From: Strobilurus pachycystidiatus
Taxonomy: Eukaryota > Basidiomycota > Agaricomycetes > Agaricales > Physalacriaceae
Length of the DNA stretch: 64,000 bases
Direction of reading: 5' to 3'
Assembly (NCBI GenBank): GCA_019915135.1
Contig: JAHLMK010000001.1
Coordinates: 1 to 64,000, forward strand
Shown one piece after another: positions 12,166 through 23,129 of the stretch; position 1 is the stretch's first letter, and each line of letters opens with the position of its first letter. Under the pieces are notes generated by a model that saw only the letters and a list, made by a program, of their open reading frames with translations, was not told the origin of the DNA and made no database searches. Position numbers and translations under genes: made by a program.

Positions 12166-13243
12166 CAGTTTTATATGGAGGACGATCAGACCAATACGTA
12201 AGTTTAATTCCGGCAGAACTTGGAACGGAGAACGCGCTGCGACCGCAAGATCTGGTGTCGTCTTTCTCTGGCACGCCCTGCGAGCTCGAATTATTGCCAG
12301 ATAAGACGCATTCTATTTCTTATCTCTGCACGGATGCGGGGTCGCCGATGGCGCTGGCATCCGCTCTCCTCCGTCCCCTGCTGTTTGCTGACTCTGAGCT
12401 TCTCTCACGTTCTTGCTGCATTTTGACACTCTCACTCAGTGATACAAGACTCTGGTATGTAGGCTATGTCTGAACTTTTGGCTGCTCGACCTCACCCATA
12501 CCACTCTTTTTACTAGCACCTTCACGGATTCATTATGTTTGCCCGTAAACGGTATGCACCTCGCTGTCCTGTGCTTCTACGTCGTCAATGTACCTGATTG
12601 CTTTCTGTTTCATCTCTATCAGTCACCGAATATTGCGCCCACCGGCCTAGAATACGCGACCGACTGCATTGGCCATTTGCATCTCAACGGCAACTTCGTT
12701 TATTGCTTCTCAAACTCACGTCCGTTTCCTCGTTGCATCAGACGGTCAGGGTCCCGCTGACTGAAACAATTCCAGCATTCTGGGTCTTGTAAGATTCATG
12801 GAAAGTGCGCATGTTCCACTAGTGACTACTGGGACTCAAACATACATGGTAAGTTTGTCTGGACAATGTTCATTTACATTGCGGTCTGACCAGAGGCTCA
12901 CAGATTTACATATACTGCTATAGTTCTTACCACCACTCCACTCAGGGCGCACACCCGCGTAGCAACGCCGGCCAAAGTGGCGTATATTTGCATTTCCCGC
13001 AACGTAAGTTCCTAGCTTCAAACGTCCGCGTTCCTTCTCACCCTGATCTTGCTATTTAGGCCCTGCATAGCTCTCCTTTGTCGACGTTGACAACAGCCCG
13101 CAAGGCTATACTTGATGCTTCGAGACCGGTTGTCGATGCTTCAAGACCGTTTATCGACGCTCCAAGACTCAAGACCCGTTTCGCTGCTTGCTGGAGACCT
13201 CCAACGCACAATCAGCCTAACATTGCAAGCATTCTCGCGCATT
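12166..13243. other. Exon-like fragments, no firm gene
   Basis: Plus-strand donors GTAAGT occur near 12197, 12847 and 13000, spaced like small exons with introns of about 50 bp. The intervening frames are short and give no recognisable protein. It reads as the upstream part of the decayed module family repeated at 13244-14020. Confidence 0.4.
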
Positions 13244-13635
13244 GGACAATGCTTGGTATGTGCTACCATCCTCGAGCTCACTGACTCTATTCTGTGCAGA
13301 CCACGGCCTCAAGACCCTCAAGCTTCATTACTCCGTTACTCAAACATCGTACGTCGTCTCTGTCTGTTGCATACTCAGTGCGCTGACCGTTTCGCGTTCC
13401 AGACAACGATTGCTGCCGCCGCCCAAGACGGTGGACCCAATATCTCCGGCCACCGTCACGTATGGAGACGGCGTCAATGTTCGGCGTTGCTCTCGACCGA
13501 CTGCGGCGAACGGTGAGATATCCATTCCGTTTACTATGGCTGTACTGACTTACCTTGGTCCTTCCAAAGCTGTCTTCTCATCTCGCCCTCTTTACCAGCG
13601 ACCTCGACGCACAGCCAGAGCAACCACGCAACTTA
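13244..13635 (+). repeat. Tandem module, unit 1
   Basis: First of two adjacent units with a period of about 392 bp. Each contains CTCGAGCTC, an intron-like segment starting GTACGTCGTC or GTATGTCGTC and ending TTCCAG or TTTCAG, then an exon-like block encoding TVDPISPATVTYG. The same block, more diverged, occurs in unit 2 and near 28.1 and 33.7 kb. No intact gene is formed and the protein family is unknown to me. Confidence 0.8.
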
Positions 13636-14020
13636 GGCAATGATTGGTATGTGCGCCTCTCTGTCCACCATTCTCGAGCTCGCTGACTCTGTCTCGTGTA
13701 GGCCTACCTCAACAATCACGGCGTCAGGACCTTCCAACTTCATTGTTCCCCCGAAATCTCACACTGTATGTCGTCTCTGCCTGCTTCTCACCCAATACGC
13801 TGATCCTTTCGCGTTTCAGACAACGACTGCTGTCTTAAGCCACCCCGCCGATCCATCATCCACGACGGTGGACCCAATATCTCCCGCCACCGTCTCGTAT
13901 GGCCCTAGCATCGATGGTTGGTGTTGTCTTGCATATGGTGTAATAGCACCAACTGTGAAATATCCGTTGAGTTTGCTGTGGCGTTTGCTGGGTTGACTGA
14001 CTCACCTTAGACTTCGCATT
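13636..14020 (+). repeat. Tandem module, unit 2
   Basis: Second unit, aligned to 13244-13635 from GCAATG.TTGGTATGTGC onwards. Its exon-like block encodes TVDPISPATVSYG, then DGWCCLAYGVIAPTVKYP. It has a short insertion relative to unit 1 after the intron-like segment. Period and orientation show a direct tandem duplication followed by divergence. Confidence 0.8.
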
Positions 14021-14838
14021 TCACCCTCGGAGTCGTTGGGATTGTGGCCTTTCGCGTGTTGCTAGTGAATACACCGTCTTCGATCTTGCCTCGCCCGTTC
14101 ACTGACACGATCGCTCACAAGAAGCACTCACCCATCGACTTCACGCTGCCTTCGGGAACGTTGAGACTATGATTCTAGTCACTCTCGCAGTCCTGGCCGT
14201 CATTCGCTGCCCGTCTCCTTAGTGAACGCCGGATTTATGTTTGGTGTGCCTTTCATTGTGTGATTGCTGGTATGTTGTTGACAACGATACACTCCCAGGT
14301 ACAAAGCTCTGATCCCGTTGGTTACCTTGGTATCGTTAACTTAGCCGGTCTTGTATCGAGCATGAAGGTAACGTCAAAGGGATTGCATTGGATTGTGACT
14401 ATCAAGTAGGCTATCAGGCGGACAGAGTGGGTGGCGCTCTCTCCGCATCCTCCTGTTTGCGGCCAAGGTCCGCGGCGCGTTGTTGGAAACGTTACCATCG
14501 CGCTTGAGCGAGCTTAGGGCGGAGTCGCACTCTTGTGTAATGCAATTATGCATTGTCAAAAGTCGGAAATCGTGCTTGGAGTAGAGACTCAGTCTTGAGG
14601 TCGCGTGTGGAGGAAAGTCAACAAAAACGTGATTGAGTGGTAAGTACCAGCATCGAATGACAACAGCCGAGGAGAAAAGAGAGGCGGAGCGCACCACGCA
14701 CCGAGTCGTCCACCACCCGCCCGACACGGGTCAACGCCCCATCGCCTCCCCACGGCCCGGGTCCTGGGCGGAGCAGTTAAGGGGAGGGTTATGAGACTCA
14801 CCCATCCACGTCAACGCCAAAGCTAATACACACCGCGG
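14021..14838. other. No gene recognised
   Basis: Short frames only, on both strands. I see no repeat shared with other parts of the window. Confidence 0.5.
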
Positions 14839-15312
14839 TTATCGCCCTCTGGTTAGGAGTGTCGCGCGCTGTTCTTGCATGGGCCCGTGGATCGTGATGC
14901 GGAAGCGCTCTGGGAGCATGTCGATGCGCTGGCTGCCGCTGATGGAGGTGCGCTTGCTGGGGCCAGAGGGGGACTCGTATCGCGGGGGCTCGGAGTCCGG
15001 AGGCGGACTGGGGACACGGGGGGATGGGAGTCGCTCCTGGAGCGGCGTGCGGGCGGGTTTGAATATAGGCTTGGGCGCTGGCATGGGGGATGGTGTCAGC
15101 GCTGGGATATGATTAAGCTCAGGGAGGGTGTGCTGTACCGAATACATCTGGCTCGACCTCTTTGCGTTTGACGATGCGTTTCTTCGGGGCGGGGGAGGGA
15201 GACGCGAAGGGGGAGTCGTCGCAAATGGGACGACGCTTGAGACTGGAGAGATGGGCGGCGAGTCGACCTTACGATGATGGGAGCTAGAACCGGGGCGAGG
15301 GCAGGCGCAGGC
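14839..15312 (-). CDS. Possible proline-rich hypothetical protein, 3' end
   Basis: Two minus-strand segments are rich in Pro, Ser and Arg. The downstream one (14839 to about 15100) encodes a low-complexity stretch with PSPRVPSPPPDSEPP and ends in TLLTRGR. The upstream one includes PAPKKRIVKRKEVEP. A GTATTC...CCCAG intron of about 44 bp could link them, but the phases I find do not agree cleanly, so the model is unsafe. No domain is recognised. It could equally be a disordered tail whose 5' exons are lost. Confidence 0.3.
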   Translation of the reverse strand, partial: ACACPRPGSSSHHRKVDSPPISPVSSVVPFATTPPSRLPPPPRRNASSNAKRSSQMYSVQHTLPELNHIPALTPSPMPAPKPIFKPARTPLQERLPSPRVPSPPPDSEPPRYESPSGPSKRTSISGSQRIDMLPERFRITIHGPMQEQRATLLTRGR

Positions 15313-16145
15313 ACTAAAGATATCTATGAATCAATCTGAGAGGAGACAGAGAAGAGAACGCACTAGCAGAAGTTCGCACCTGCGTACGTAGAAATTGGCT
15401 CCCATTGACTGCAGCCAATGACGACAGTCTTCACTTGGGCACTTGCGAGGGAATCGTCTTGAATAGCTGCTAGTTCCTCGACGTAAAACTACAAACACAT
15501 CGGATGAGCTGCATCAGCAGTAAGGTAGTGGGCCGAACCTTGCACATCTAGACAAGAATAGACATCAGTCACGTAGGCAAACCATCAAGGATGGCATACT
15601 CCGCAGAAAAAATGGCCTGAAGTTGTCTTCAAAATGGAGAAAGACGCGATGAGATGAATTGCGTACGTATGAAAACAACGATAGTCCTGCCAAAGTCTGA
15701 TATTAGCAAGGAGAAAAAGACCTTGTTTCATTTCGCGTCGTACACTGGCAGATCCTTCGCGCCCGTAACATCGAATGATTCGGACATGACTGTCGGCAGA
15801 GAGCCTCAAGCTGGCCAGGGCCCAATGGCAGGGCGCTTATTTATAGCTCCGATCAATGATGGCCTATCCGGGTATCCCGTATCTGCTCGCATGTCAAGCG
15901 GGCAAGCGGGTTTTCTGCTTGTTACACGAGCCCGCTTTCCCAAGCTATGGTGATTTGAACTCCGCTGACTGCTGCCGCCCAGCCCATCATGCTCATCTAC
16001 GAGAGAACAAGGACAACAATAACGCCCCCGAACGTGAACAACAGTCAAGAACAATAGGTATCCATGCCGGGGAATACAAAAGTTAGCCACAATATTTCCT
16101 GTATTATCATACCCGTCGGCACCTCCATATCAACATAGTCACTTC
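15313..16145. other. No gene recognised
   Basis: Minus-strand and plus-strand frames of up to 99 codons overlap without known motifs. No repeats or hairpins stand out. Confidence 0.5.
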
Positions 16146-16647
16146 ATGCTATCCGAATCCGCCTGCAACATGGCCAGTACTACACATCGTGGTCGCCGTC
16201 TTCTGTCATACTCTAAGCATTCCCTCTCAAAACATCTTCTCGTTCTTGAGGACGAGCGCCGTGCTTGGATGAAAGGCGTCCTTCTTCCTCTTCCAACGTC
16301 TCCCTCGTGATCCGGATATCTACACGAAGCTGATGCCTACTACTGTTCAGGCCGATCTCGAAGCTCTCCGTGATTTCTTGCACTCGTTTCCGTCTATCCC
16401 AAATGATCCACCACATTCTCGACAACCTCTCCCTTTGACGCCACTCCAACTCGAGGCCGACCGTCTGTGACGGCTTGAATCTGAACTCATGTTACGACGT
16501 GCGCGCGACGAGGGCTTACGCGATGGGGAAGAAGACGCTCATCGTCGATTGGACGACCGTATCTCTAGCATAGAGGAGTATGCGCAATGCGTTAAGGACA
16601 ATTTGGAGACGCTGGAGATCGAGCTGCAGGGCGTATCGACTGTGTGA
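16146..16647 (+). pseudogene. Charged coiled-coil protein, frameshifted and with a nonsense codon
   Basis: The frame from ATG 16146 encodes LLSYSKHSLSKHLLVLEDER and then shifts by one base near 16310. It continues as PRDPDIYTKLMPTTVQADLE and, after an in-frame TGA at 16468-16470, as a highly charged helical segment (LRRARDEGLRDGEEDAHRRL) ending at 16647. The TGA sits where CGA (Arg) would fit, a single CpG transition. Leu, Glu and Arg spacing suggests a coiled coil. I recognise no named family. It lies next to KDZ-transposon remains and may be one of the accessory genes often seen around them, which is inference. Confidence 0.55.
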
Positions 16648-17080
16648 ATGAGTGGGCTGACTGGAGGCACCGTCAATCACCACCCGCTCATTCAACGACG
16701 ACAGTGGCTGGTCCTGGCAGAAGTCCTCTTCTGTCCCGTACTCCTGAAGTCAGTCCTCGCACAGACAATAGCGCAGACGATGGCGATAATCGTAGCGTGT
16801 TGAGCTCCAGTAGTCATCAACAAAACACTTCTCCAGAGCAGCCTACGGAAACTCCAGTCACTATCGTACTCGAACAATCTGCCGAAGTATTAGATCGTGA
16901 TACTGGAACATGCATCCTTCCCAAGCCGAGCCTACTCTGCAGTGCAGTGGGAATAACTATTCAGCTGCAAACCCCAACGCCTCCTCGCGTTCCTCTACCA
17001 CCTAAACCTACCTCACCGATCCCAGCGAAATCGTCTCCCCAGACGAACTTGGCCACATCAACAGAAGCATGTTAAGATCC
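16648..17080 (+). CDS. Ser/Thr/Pro-rich open frame, possible disordered tail
   Basis: A frame of about 143 codons follows directly on the coiled-coil pseudogene in another frame and stops at 17073-17075. It is rich in Ser, Thr, Pro and Gln (PPRVPLPPKPTSPIPAK) and has no ATG near its start. It could be the C-terminal tail of the preceding broken gene, reached by a lost splice, or chance. No domain is visible. Confidence 0.25.
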
Positions 17081-17185
17081 AGATCCGGCGCCGCCTGAGA
17101 GACCACCGTATGATTGTTCGTCCTATCTTTACTGCATGATCCTGACGTTAGATTGGGGTCATCGTCGTCGTCCTGGCAGGGAGTA

Positions 17186-18709
17186 TTAGCAGTTTAGCTT
17201 TGAAAGCAGTAGGGGGCGCGCCAAAGGTATAGGACCAGCGTCCTTGAGGATCTCCTCCAGCCTCTCTCTCGACCACTTGTCCACCTTGGTGCGACTCAAG
17301 AAACAGTTGTACGCGTCGCCACGGAAATCGTCCCGTTCAGCACTGACGGCCGGACCATCATCCTCGAGGTCCTCTTTCTTGACCGCGCGCAGGACGCGTT
17401 TCAACGAATCGTTGCCGTCCATGCAGAATAGCAGGTGGAAAAGCAGCTTAGCCTCTCCTTCCAACACGTAGGTGCGGCATGGGCACGAATGCTTGATTCG
17501 GTGATCCAGTTCGTCCCGCAGAAGCGCCTTCTGCACACGACGCCCTACGGAGAGCAAGATGTCCTCGTAGACGTCGTACGCCACAGAGAACTGGGCGCTA
17601 AGGCTGGAGCGAGGTGGCGTCTGTGTTTGAATTAGAAGCCAATCTGTTACAGCGGAACGCGGCCCACATACCAGATGAAGGTCATTCAAGCTTTTCACGA
17701 ACGCTTCAATTGAGAGCTGAGGCGAGCGCAAGCGGGTAACGCGGAACAGCTCTAGAGTCCGTATGGATATGGCGTATGCATGGAAAAGGGGAGAAACAGG
17801 CATCAGGCCGTGTCGTATCGGCGCGCTGGCCGTGGCTTTGTCCGATTTCTCGATCGTGATATCAATCTCCTTGCGCCCTAGAGCAAATCAGTATATACAA
17901 AAAAACGCAAAGTTCAAAGCTCACAGAATAGATCCACAACCCCGACGATGCTTTCGCGGCCAGCCGTCCTCGGTCTCTCCTGACGACGCCGCATACGGCG
18001 TAGTATTGTCCAAGCCCGACTCGCCTCGCGTTGACGACCGGTCTAGGTAAGACTCCATCATGTCCTCCAGCTGCATGGCGAACGCGATATTCCGGCGATG
18101 CGTTCGATCGCGCCTAGTGCGGTAGTCGCAACGTCGCCTCTTGCCAGGCCTCAACAGAAGTCAGTAAGCTTGTGCGAAACTCAAGACGCCAGAAGCTCAC
18201 TTGGGCTGGCGGAAATCTTCGGCCATGGAGGCCAAAACGTCGTTGAACTTTCCTTCTTCATGACTGATCTCCATAGCACTGTTTCCCTCCAAGACGTCAG
18301 CCATCATCTGGAAGTCGTCGTCCATATCCACATCCTCCAAGGGAGCAAATGGCTGTGCGGTGTTGAGGAGCTCATGCAAAGCCGTCCGTTCTTGCCGGCT
18401 CAATTCGTGGATGCGAGTCGTGCGCTCCTCGATGTCAGCTTTCTTCTGAGCCCGTATGGCTGCGGCCCTGAGACGTTGTATGGAGGCAGATCCATTAGCG
18501 CTAGAGCTCGTCCGGTGAATGATGACGCCCTTAGTTTTGGGGCTCTTGGTGAAGCGCCCTTTGACGGCCGAGATGCCTCCAATGGCCGAGAGCCCAGAGC
18601 AACGCAATGCACGTGGTGTGACGACGTGATGTTGGAGTTTTTTGCTTGTCACTTCCCAGCCCGTTCCTTGCCTCCTCCCCACCAACACCCTGCAGGTGAG
18701 TTCTTTCAT
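17186..18709 (-). pseudogene. KDZ transposase, CxC-type N-terminal part only
   Basis: KDZ (Kyakuja-Dileera-Zisupton) transposases of fungi carry a cysteine-cluster (CxC) N-terminal region before an RNase H-like catalytic core. Four exons can be read: from about 18709 to 18201, 18149-17925, 17877-17672 and 17620-17186, with introns of 51, 47 and 51 bp. Hallmarks are DYRTRRDRTHRRN, VVDLFW, LELFRVTRLRSPQLSIEAFV, QFSVAYDVYEDI, CPCRTYVLEGEAKL and CMDGNDSLKRV, ending in FLSRTKVDKWSRERLE. The frame breaks by one base in a G-run near 17940, between KHRRG and VVDLF. The catalytic core that should follow is absent: translation stops at 17186 and nothing like it lies downstream. The start codon is uncertain. 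The gene diverges from the TET/JBP gene, with about 180 bp between. Confidence 0.82.
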
Positions 18710-18885
18710 TTACGCGAGAATCGGCCGCAGTGCGTCGCGGAGCGCAAGCAGCAGCTCACCGACGCTGGAATCTACCCAGGGGCCACGTTGCGTTGGGCTG
18801 CTTGCTTTGCTGACTGCTTGCGCTGCGTCGCTGGCGCTCGCATCCCGCTGATAAACGAATTTTAATTGGCCACCGCAGGTCCAGG
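18710..18885. promoter_or_regulatory. Intergenic region between divergent KDZ remnant and TET/JBP gene
   Basis: About 175 bp separate the two divergent starts, so any promoter is shared. I see no clear TATA box. The exact 5' end of the KDZ remnant is uncertain, so the true spacing may be larger. Confidence 0.3.
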
Positions 18886-20389
18886 ATGTCTTGGTTCATC
18901 CGGAAGGTGCGCAACGACGCATTCATTGCGACCTCTGCTGACCTCTCCCTCACAGCTTCGCGGAGGCAAGGAGTACGCGGCCTCGCCTCTTCCTGAGCGT
19001 GTCAAAGTTGAACCGCTCGCAGCCAAGGCCTCCTTCAATCTCTCGGCCGCTCTTCAGAGCGCCCAGGACGCGGCTGTGGAGCACATCCTTTCCGATGTCG
19101 CCGTCTCCCCTCTCTCGTTTCCTCAACCCTCTTCCTCCTCCCCCTCCCTCGCCTCCGCGACCGCTGCGCCCGCTCCCTCGACTTCTTCTGGCAAACGCGA
19201 TCGCGACGGCGACCACAACCCCAACTACCGCCATGAGAAGCGGCGGAAAAAGCGCGAGGAGCAGAAGTCGGCCGTCGGCCATGTCCCAGCGCCGGGGAGC
19301 ACTGCCGAGCTCCTTGAATCGCATGACGCCGCCCCCATCCAGACCCAGGTTCACACCAAGGACCTTCCCGCCGCCCACGGAGGCTACTTCGCAAAGCCCG
19401 CCAGGCTTGACAAACTCGATATAGATTTCGACCGGGCGTATACATTGCAAGAGCTGCTCGACCTGGGCCTTCGTTATATCACCTGGGACGGCATGTGAGC
19501 AGCCCTTCTTCTATCAAAGTTCCTGTTCTCACAGCTTTCCAGCACCCCCATTCCCATCTACGATTCGGAGGGCCGGATATTCGCTGTTCTCGCCGGCCGG
19601 CCTAACGACCCGTCGTACGTGGATTCCGCCGACTCAGCCTTTACTTTTCTTCGGGCGTGCGGGGAAAACGAGAGCTGGAGCCTGAAGGAGCTCGCAGTCC
19701 ATCGTCGCGGCGCATTCGTCGCCCACAACGTTGGGATCACGGTTGGGAAAGGCGTCGGCTACGCTTCTCGCCTCAAGGGCCATGCCGCACTTAATGAGCA
19801 ACTCCTGGGCAATGTTGACGTTCGGCGCCTGGCGACATTCCAAAGCGCGGCCTTCCAGCGATGGGCCCCGCGTCTTCACGACTACTACAGCGCTCGTTTA
19901 GCTCAACTCTACAAGGCTCAGCCCCATCTCAATGGTCCAAACTTCCCGCACTCCGTATTCCCCTGCGCCGCGTTCAACATGTCCCCCAGATCCTGGAGCT
20001 ACAAGCATCGGGACAGCGCAAATTTGCCGTTCGGCTGGTGCGCCATTACGGCGTTGGCAAAGAAGGGCTTCCGTCCTCGTCTTGGCGCTCAAATTGTACT
20101 TTGGGAGCTTGGGCTCATTATTGAGTTTCCTCATGGCTCATCCATTCTGATCCCCTCTGCCACCGTTACCCACTCGAACGTCCCCCCAGCAGAGGGCGAC
20201 GAGCGTCTTTCCTTCACGCAGTTCGCATCCGGCGCCCTCTTTCGGTACATCGACAACGGCTATCGCACCGACGACAAGCTTCGGAGGGCCGACCGCAAAC
20301 TCTTCAACCATCTGGATGCGCTGAAAAGTACGCGATGGGAGTACGGTATATCTTTGTATTCAAGGCTTGAAGAGCTGTTAGAACATTAG
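18886..20389 (+). CDS. TET/JBP-type 2-oxoglutarate/Fe(II) dioxygenase
   Basis: Enzymes of this family oxidise 5-methylcytosine or thymine in DNA using Fe(II), 2-oxoglutarate and oxygen, and act in the nucleus. Exons 18886-18906, 18956-19494 and 19543-20389 (introns 49 and 48 bp) give 468 aa with consistent phases. Residues 1-185 are Ser/Pro-rich and include a basic stretch near 86-112 (HEKRRKKREEQK) that could bind DNA or target the nucleus. The C-terminal half has the fungal TET/JBP signature. YKHRDSANLPFGWC gives iron ligands H342 and D344, VTHSN gives H397, and ERLSFTQF gives R408 for 2-oxoglutarate. LGAQIVLWELGLIIEFPHGS forms the core strands. No defect is visible, so it may be active. 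The neighbouring KDZ remnant fits the known linkage of fungal TET/JBP genes to KDZ transposons. Base specificity cannot be read from the sequence. Confidence 0.9.
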
Positions 20390-20685
20390 TAGGTAGACCT
20401 TGTAATTACCTCAGTATTTCTATATCCTTGCCCTTTGCTCACAGTACAAATAACTATTTAATGGCCTACTATTGATTGCTCGTCATTTTCAAGGTGATTT
20501 AATGTGAGCAATGTGCTGTATGCGAAAAGGTCTAGTGAAATTTGGCCGTAAGACGGTTGCACGTCGATTATGCCAAATGCGTCTCACAACTGTTGGTACC
20601 GATCTCTCACCTTTGGTGCACTTTCACACAACGCCCTGCATTCGCCGGTCTCTCATTTCAACGGCAGCATCTAATCTGCTCTCCC

Positions 20686-21356
20686 ATGCCTCGAGAGCAA
20701 ATTCATAAGACTTCGGCTGAAAAGCAGGCAGCGGAACGGGCAAAGAAATTACGATATTATTATAAGTGCGCCCTCGATTCTTGTGCTAAACGAATTCATC
20801 TTACCGACTGGCAGGACGCGTGATGAGCAACTGCGACGTATGAAGGACGGGTACGATGCTAAGCTGGCGAAGGAGGGGCGGCAGCGCAGAAAATCAGCTA
20901 AGAAAGCAGCAGACACGTACGCCATATCCTCCTTGCTTTACTTCGCCTCCGACATCGTACAGACCGGAGCCTTCGTTCGAAGCCGTGCAATACATTCGCA
21001 AGATAAGGTCCTGGGATGCAGAGATACGCGTTGTTACAGACAACTACGCTGCATCGTACTACCGCCGTTTGATCACTGCATACAAGCATAACCGGGACAA
21101 CAAACTCGGCAGCGAGGACGAGCCGACAAACGTTGAGGAGGCGGCTGCCTATTTCACGGAGCGCCTTTCGTTTGTTGAGGCCCACTTAGTAGAGCTAGAG
21201 CGCCTCGATGCGAAGACTTTGGTTCGGGATGGCCGGGGCATAGCAAGACGCATGAAGCAGCTCAATGACAGCGTCCAGGATATCTCTCTTCATGCAGCCG
21301 CTGGCGACCTCGATGAGGCGTACCAGCAGCACACGCTCCTACATCAACAGCCTTAG
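20686..21356 (+). CDS. Small charged coiled-coil hypothetical protein
   Basis: Exons 20686-20765, 20815-20916 and 20963-21356 (introns 49 and 46 bp) join in phase to 191 aa. The N-terminus (MPREQIHKTSAEKQAAERAK) and residues up to about 58 are very basic and helical. The middle has SFEAVQYIRKIRSWD, and the acidic C-terminal half (EEAAAYFTERLSFVEAHLVE) is also helical. The design, a basic N-terminal helix of the form EEK/AER/AKK followed by a helical bundle, is common among small Agaricomycete hypothetical proteins. I know no function. It starts about 300 bp after the TET/JBP gene on the same strand. Confidence 0.75.
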
Positions 21357-21557
21357 ATTACACATCCTCCTCTTCACCCCAATACAAGTGCTATTTCCAA
21401 CCCTTAAATCCACCTCTACACTTAGTCAGCTCATCTGAAAACCAAAGCAAGTGCGAAGATAAGATGAATTGCTGAGGGCATAGGTTTACATGAAAGCAGT
21501 ACATAGATTCAGAAACAGATAAGGATTACAGATGAAATGGTGATAGTTAACCAAAGA
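21357..21557. other. Convergent 3' intergenic region
   Basis: About 200 bp between convergently transcribed genes. No distinct polyadenylation hexamer or repeat stands out. Confidence 0.4.
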
Positions 21558-22834
21558 TTACGGGCCCCAAGCCGTACGATAAATCTTGTCAGCGATCACA
21601 GCATGGGCAAGGAGCTTGTTTGCCTCTGCCTCTGTCCAGGCCGGCAGAGGATCGCGGAAGTTGGTGCCGTTGGCTCTGACGACTGCGTCGCATCCATAGT
21701 ACGCGCCCGGATGGGTACCGCGGGCGACGACCCGCCAGATCTTGCTGGCCCAGGTGGGGTCATCAAATTCCGGGTAAGGAAATGGGGCGGTGACGGGCGC
21801 AGGACTCCAGACGCGCCAATTCGAATCGTTGTGGTCGTAGTCCCAGCCAGGAGTACCCCAGGCGGCGGCGGCGGGAGCGACATCGGCGGCGGCGACATCG
21901 TCAGGCTGAGTAGAGGGGGAGGAGATGGTCGTCGCAGGCGGCAAGTCCTCAAACAAGTCGTTGTTTTCGTAAGGATTGTTCATGAAGGGCGATGGAGGTA
22001 CACTCTGGTCAGAGTCAGAGTTGGAGGGCGACGGAGGGGCGCTCTCATCAGAGTCGGAGAGCGTGATGGCCGTCTCAAGGGCGTCCCCTGTCTTGGAGGG
22101 TTTGCCTTCGGGCTGAGGAGCGGCAACTTCGGGCTGAGGAGCGGCGTGGGGCTGAATGATTGGGGCGGGCTGGGCAGCAGGAAGCGCCGGAGCAGCAACC
22201 TCGGCGTTGAGGGGCCCGGTGAGCGACGATGTCGGCGTAGTGCCGGCGTGGCGTGGCTCCGATGCTTGTGGCCTGGAGGAAGATCCCTCTCGGTCCTTGC
22301 TCGCAAGACCTGCAGAGTCCGACTTCGACTTCAGATGACGTGGAGCTGGGGAGTGGATGGTGGAAGGAAAGCTCGCTGTCCGGGTTGGATCGAGGGGCGA
22401 GGCCTGGTACCATGGCGTTGGGCTGTCATTCCTCGAGCTCTCAGTATCAGATGGGCTCGGCGGAAGGTCGACTAGTCTGCTGTTAGATAAGGCTTCAACC
22501 ATAAATCCGCGCGCTCACAGCGAACCAAACGCGCTTCAGAGGGCTTAGATGGGGTGGACATTCCGAGGAAATTTGCCAGATCGTCGTCGTTGGGCACCAG
22601 GAGACGATTAGAGCGTTGTACATCATTGAGGAAAGTAAGTAGCGCACTGCGATGTATATCTGCGCGGTCCACGGTGGGCGAGGCGACTAGAGGAGTGGGC
22701 GCCGCCTCAGGCTGAGCCTTTTTCGTTGGCGACGAAGGACGAGAGGCTGCGTATTAGAAAGAGTGGGCCAACGTTCGAAAGATATTGCCGAGGAACATAC
22801 ACGTAGAGCCCAGCAAGATGTTGGCTGGAACCAT
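21558..22834 (-). CDS. Proline/serine-rich protein with a small C-terminal domain
   Basis: Exons 22834-22801, 22746-22519 and 22471-21558 (introns 54 and 47 bp) join in phase to 391 aa, starting MVPANILLGS. Residues 1-280 are low complexity: Pro, Ala, Ser and acidic Ser-Asp repeats such as LSDSDESAPPSPSNSDSDQS, which look like casein-kinase-2 type sites. The last 70 residues are ordered: KIWRVVARGTHPGAYYGCDA, then a Trp/Glu/Ala-rich helix. The pattern W.VV.RG..PG.Y resembles the N-terminal RNA-DNA hybrid-binding domain of RNase H1 or viroplasmin, but this match is from memory and tentative. The antisense frame of similar length is a shadow. The gene converges on the small coiled-coil gene. 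Confidence 0.75.
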
Positions 22835-23028
22835 TGAGAGGACGGCGATGAGATAAGAAAAGAGAACGACAAACTGAGCAGCGTGCCGACGACGTTGGGG
22901 GTGTTCATGTTGCTGCCAAAGGGTTGCTTGCAATGTCAGGGTAGGACCCCAACCATTTGCTTGCCAGACACATGATACCTTAGCGACATCACCATGCTGA
23001 CTAACCCACCGACGTCCTCCCTGGAGCG

Positions 23029-23095
23029 GTGCCTCGGCTTGAGAGTAAAGAAAGGCGCAGAGAGCGCGCAGAAGTACGCTGTATGCGGCGTCAAA
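23029..23095 (+). pseudogene. 5' fragment of a gene interrupted by the 23096-24811 element
   Basis: A short open stretch encodes PRLESKERRRERAEVRCMRR and runs straight into the 9-bp target duplication. Its basic, Glu/Arg-rich make-up fits the N-terminus of the family whose later part follows the element at 24852-25837. The link is inferred from position, strand and composition. Upstream exons are not identified. Confidence 0.45.
23087..23095. repeat. Target-site duplication, left copy
   Basis: GGCGTCAAA lies directly before the left TIR and is repeated directly after the right TIR at 24812-24820. The TIR alignment ends flush with this 9-mer on both sides. Confidence 0.88.
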
Positions 23096-23105
23096 TGAAA
23101 GGAGA

Positions 23106-23129
23106 CCGACAATTCTTAAGAATTGTCGG
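23106..23129. repeat. Perfect 24-bp palindrome in the left TIR
   Basis: The 24 bases read identically on both strands and are centred on CTTAAG. The corresponding stretch of the right TIR differs at several positions and is no longer fully palindromic. Confidence 0.9.

Noticed and set aside
18950..19450. Minus-strand frame of 166 codons
   Set aside because: It overlaps exon 2 of the TET/JBP gene and is its antisense shadow.
21537..22475. Long plus-strand frame of 312 codons
   Set aside because: It is the antisense shadow of the spliced, in-phase minus-strand gene 21558-22834; its Gly/Arg/Val-rich make-up is typical of antisense of a Pro/Ser-rich protein.
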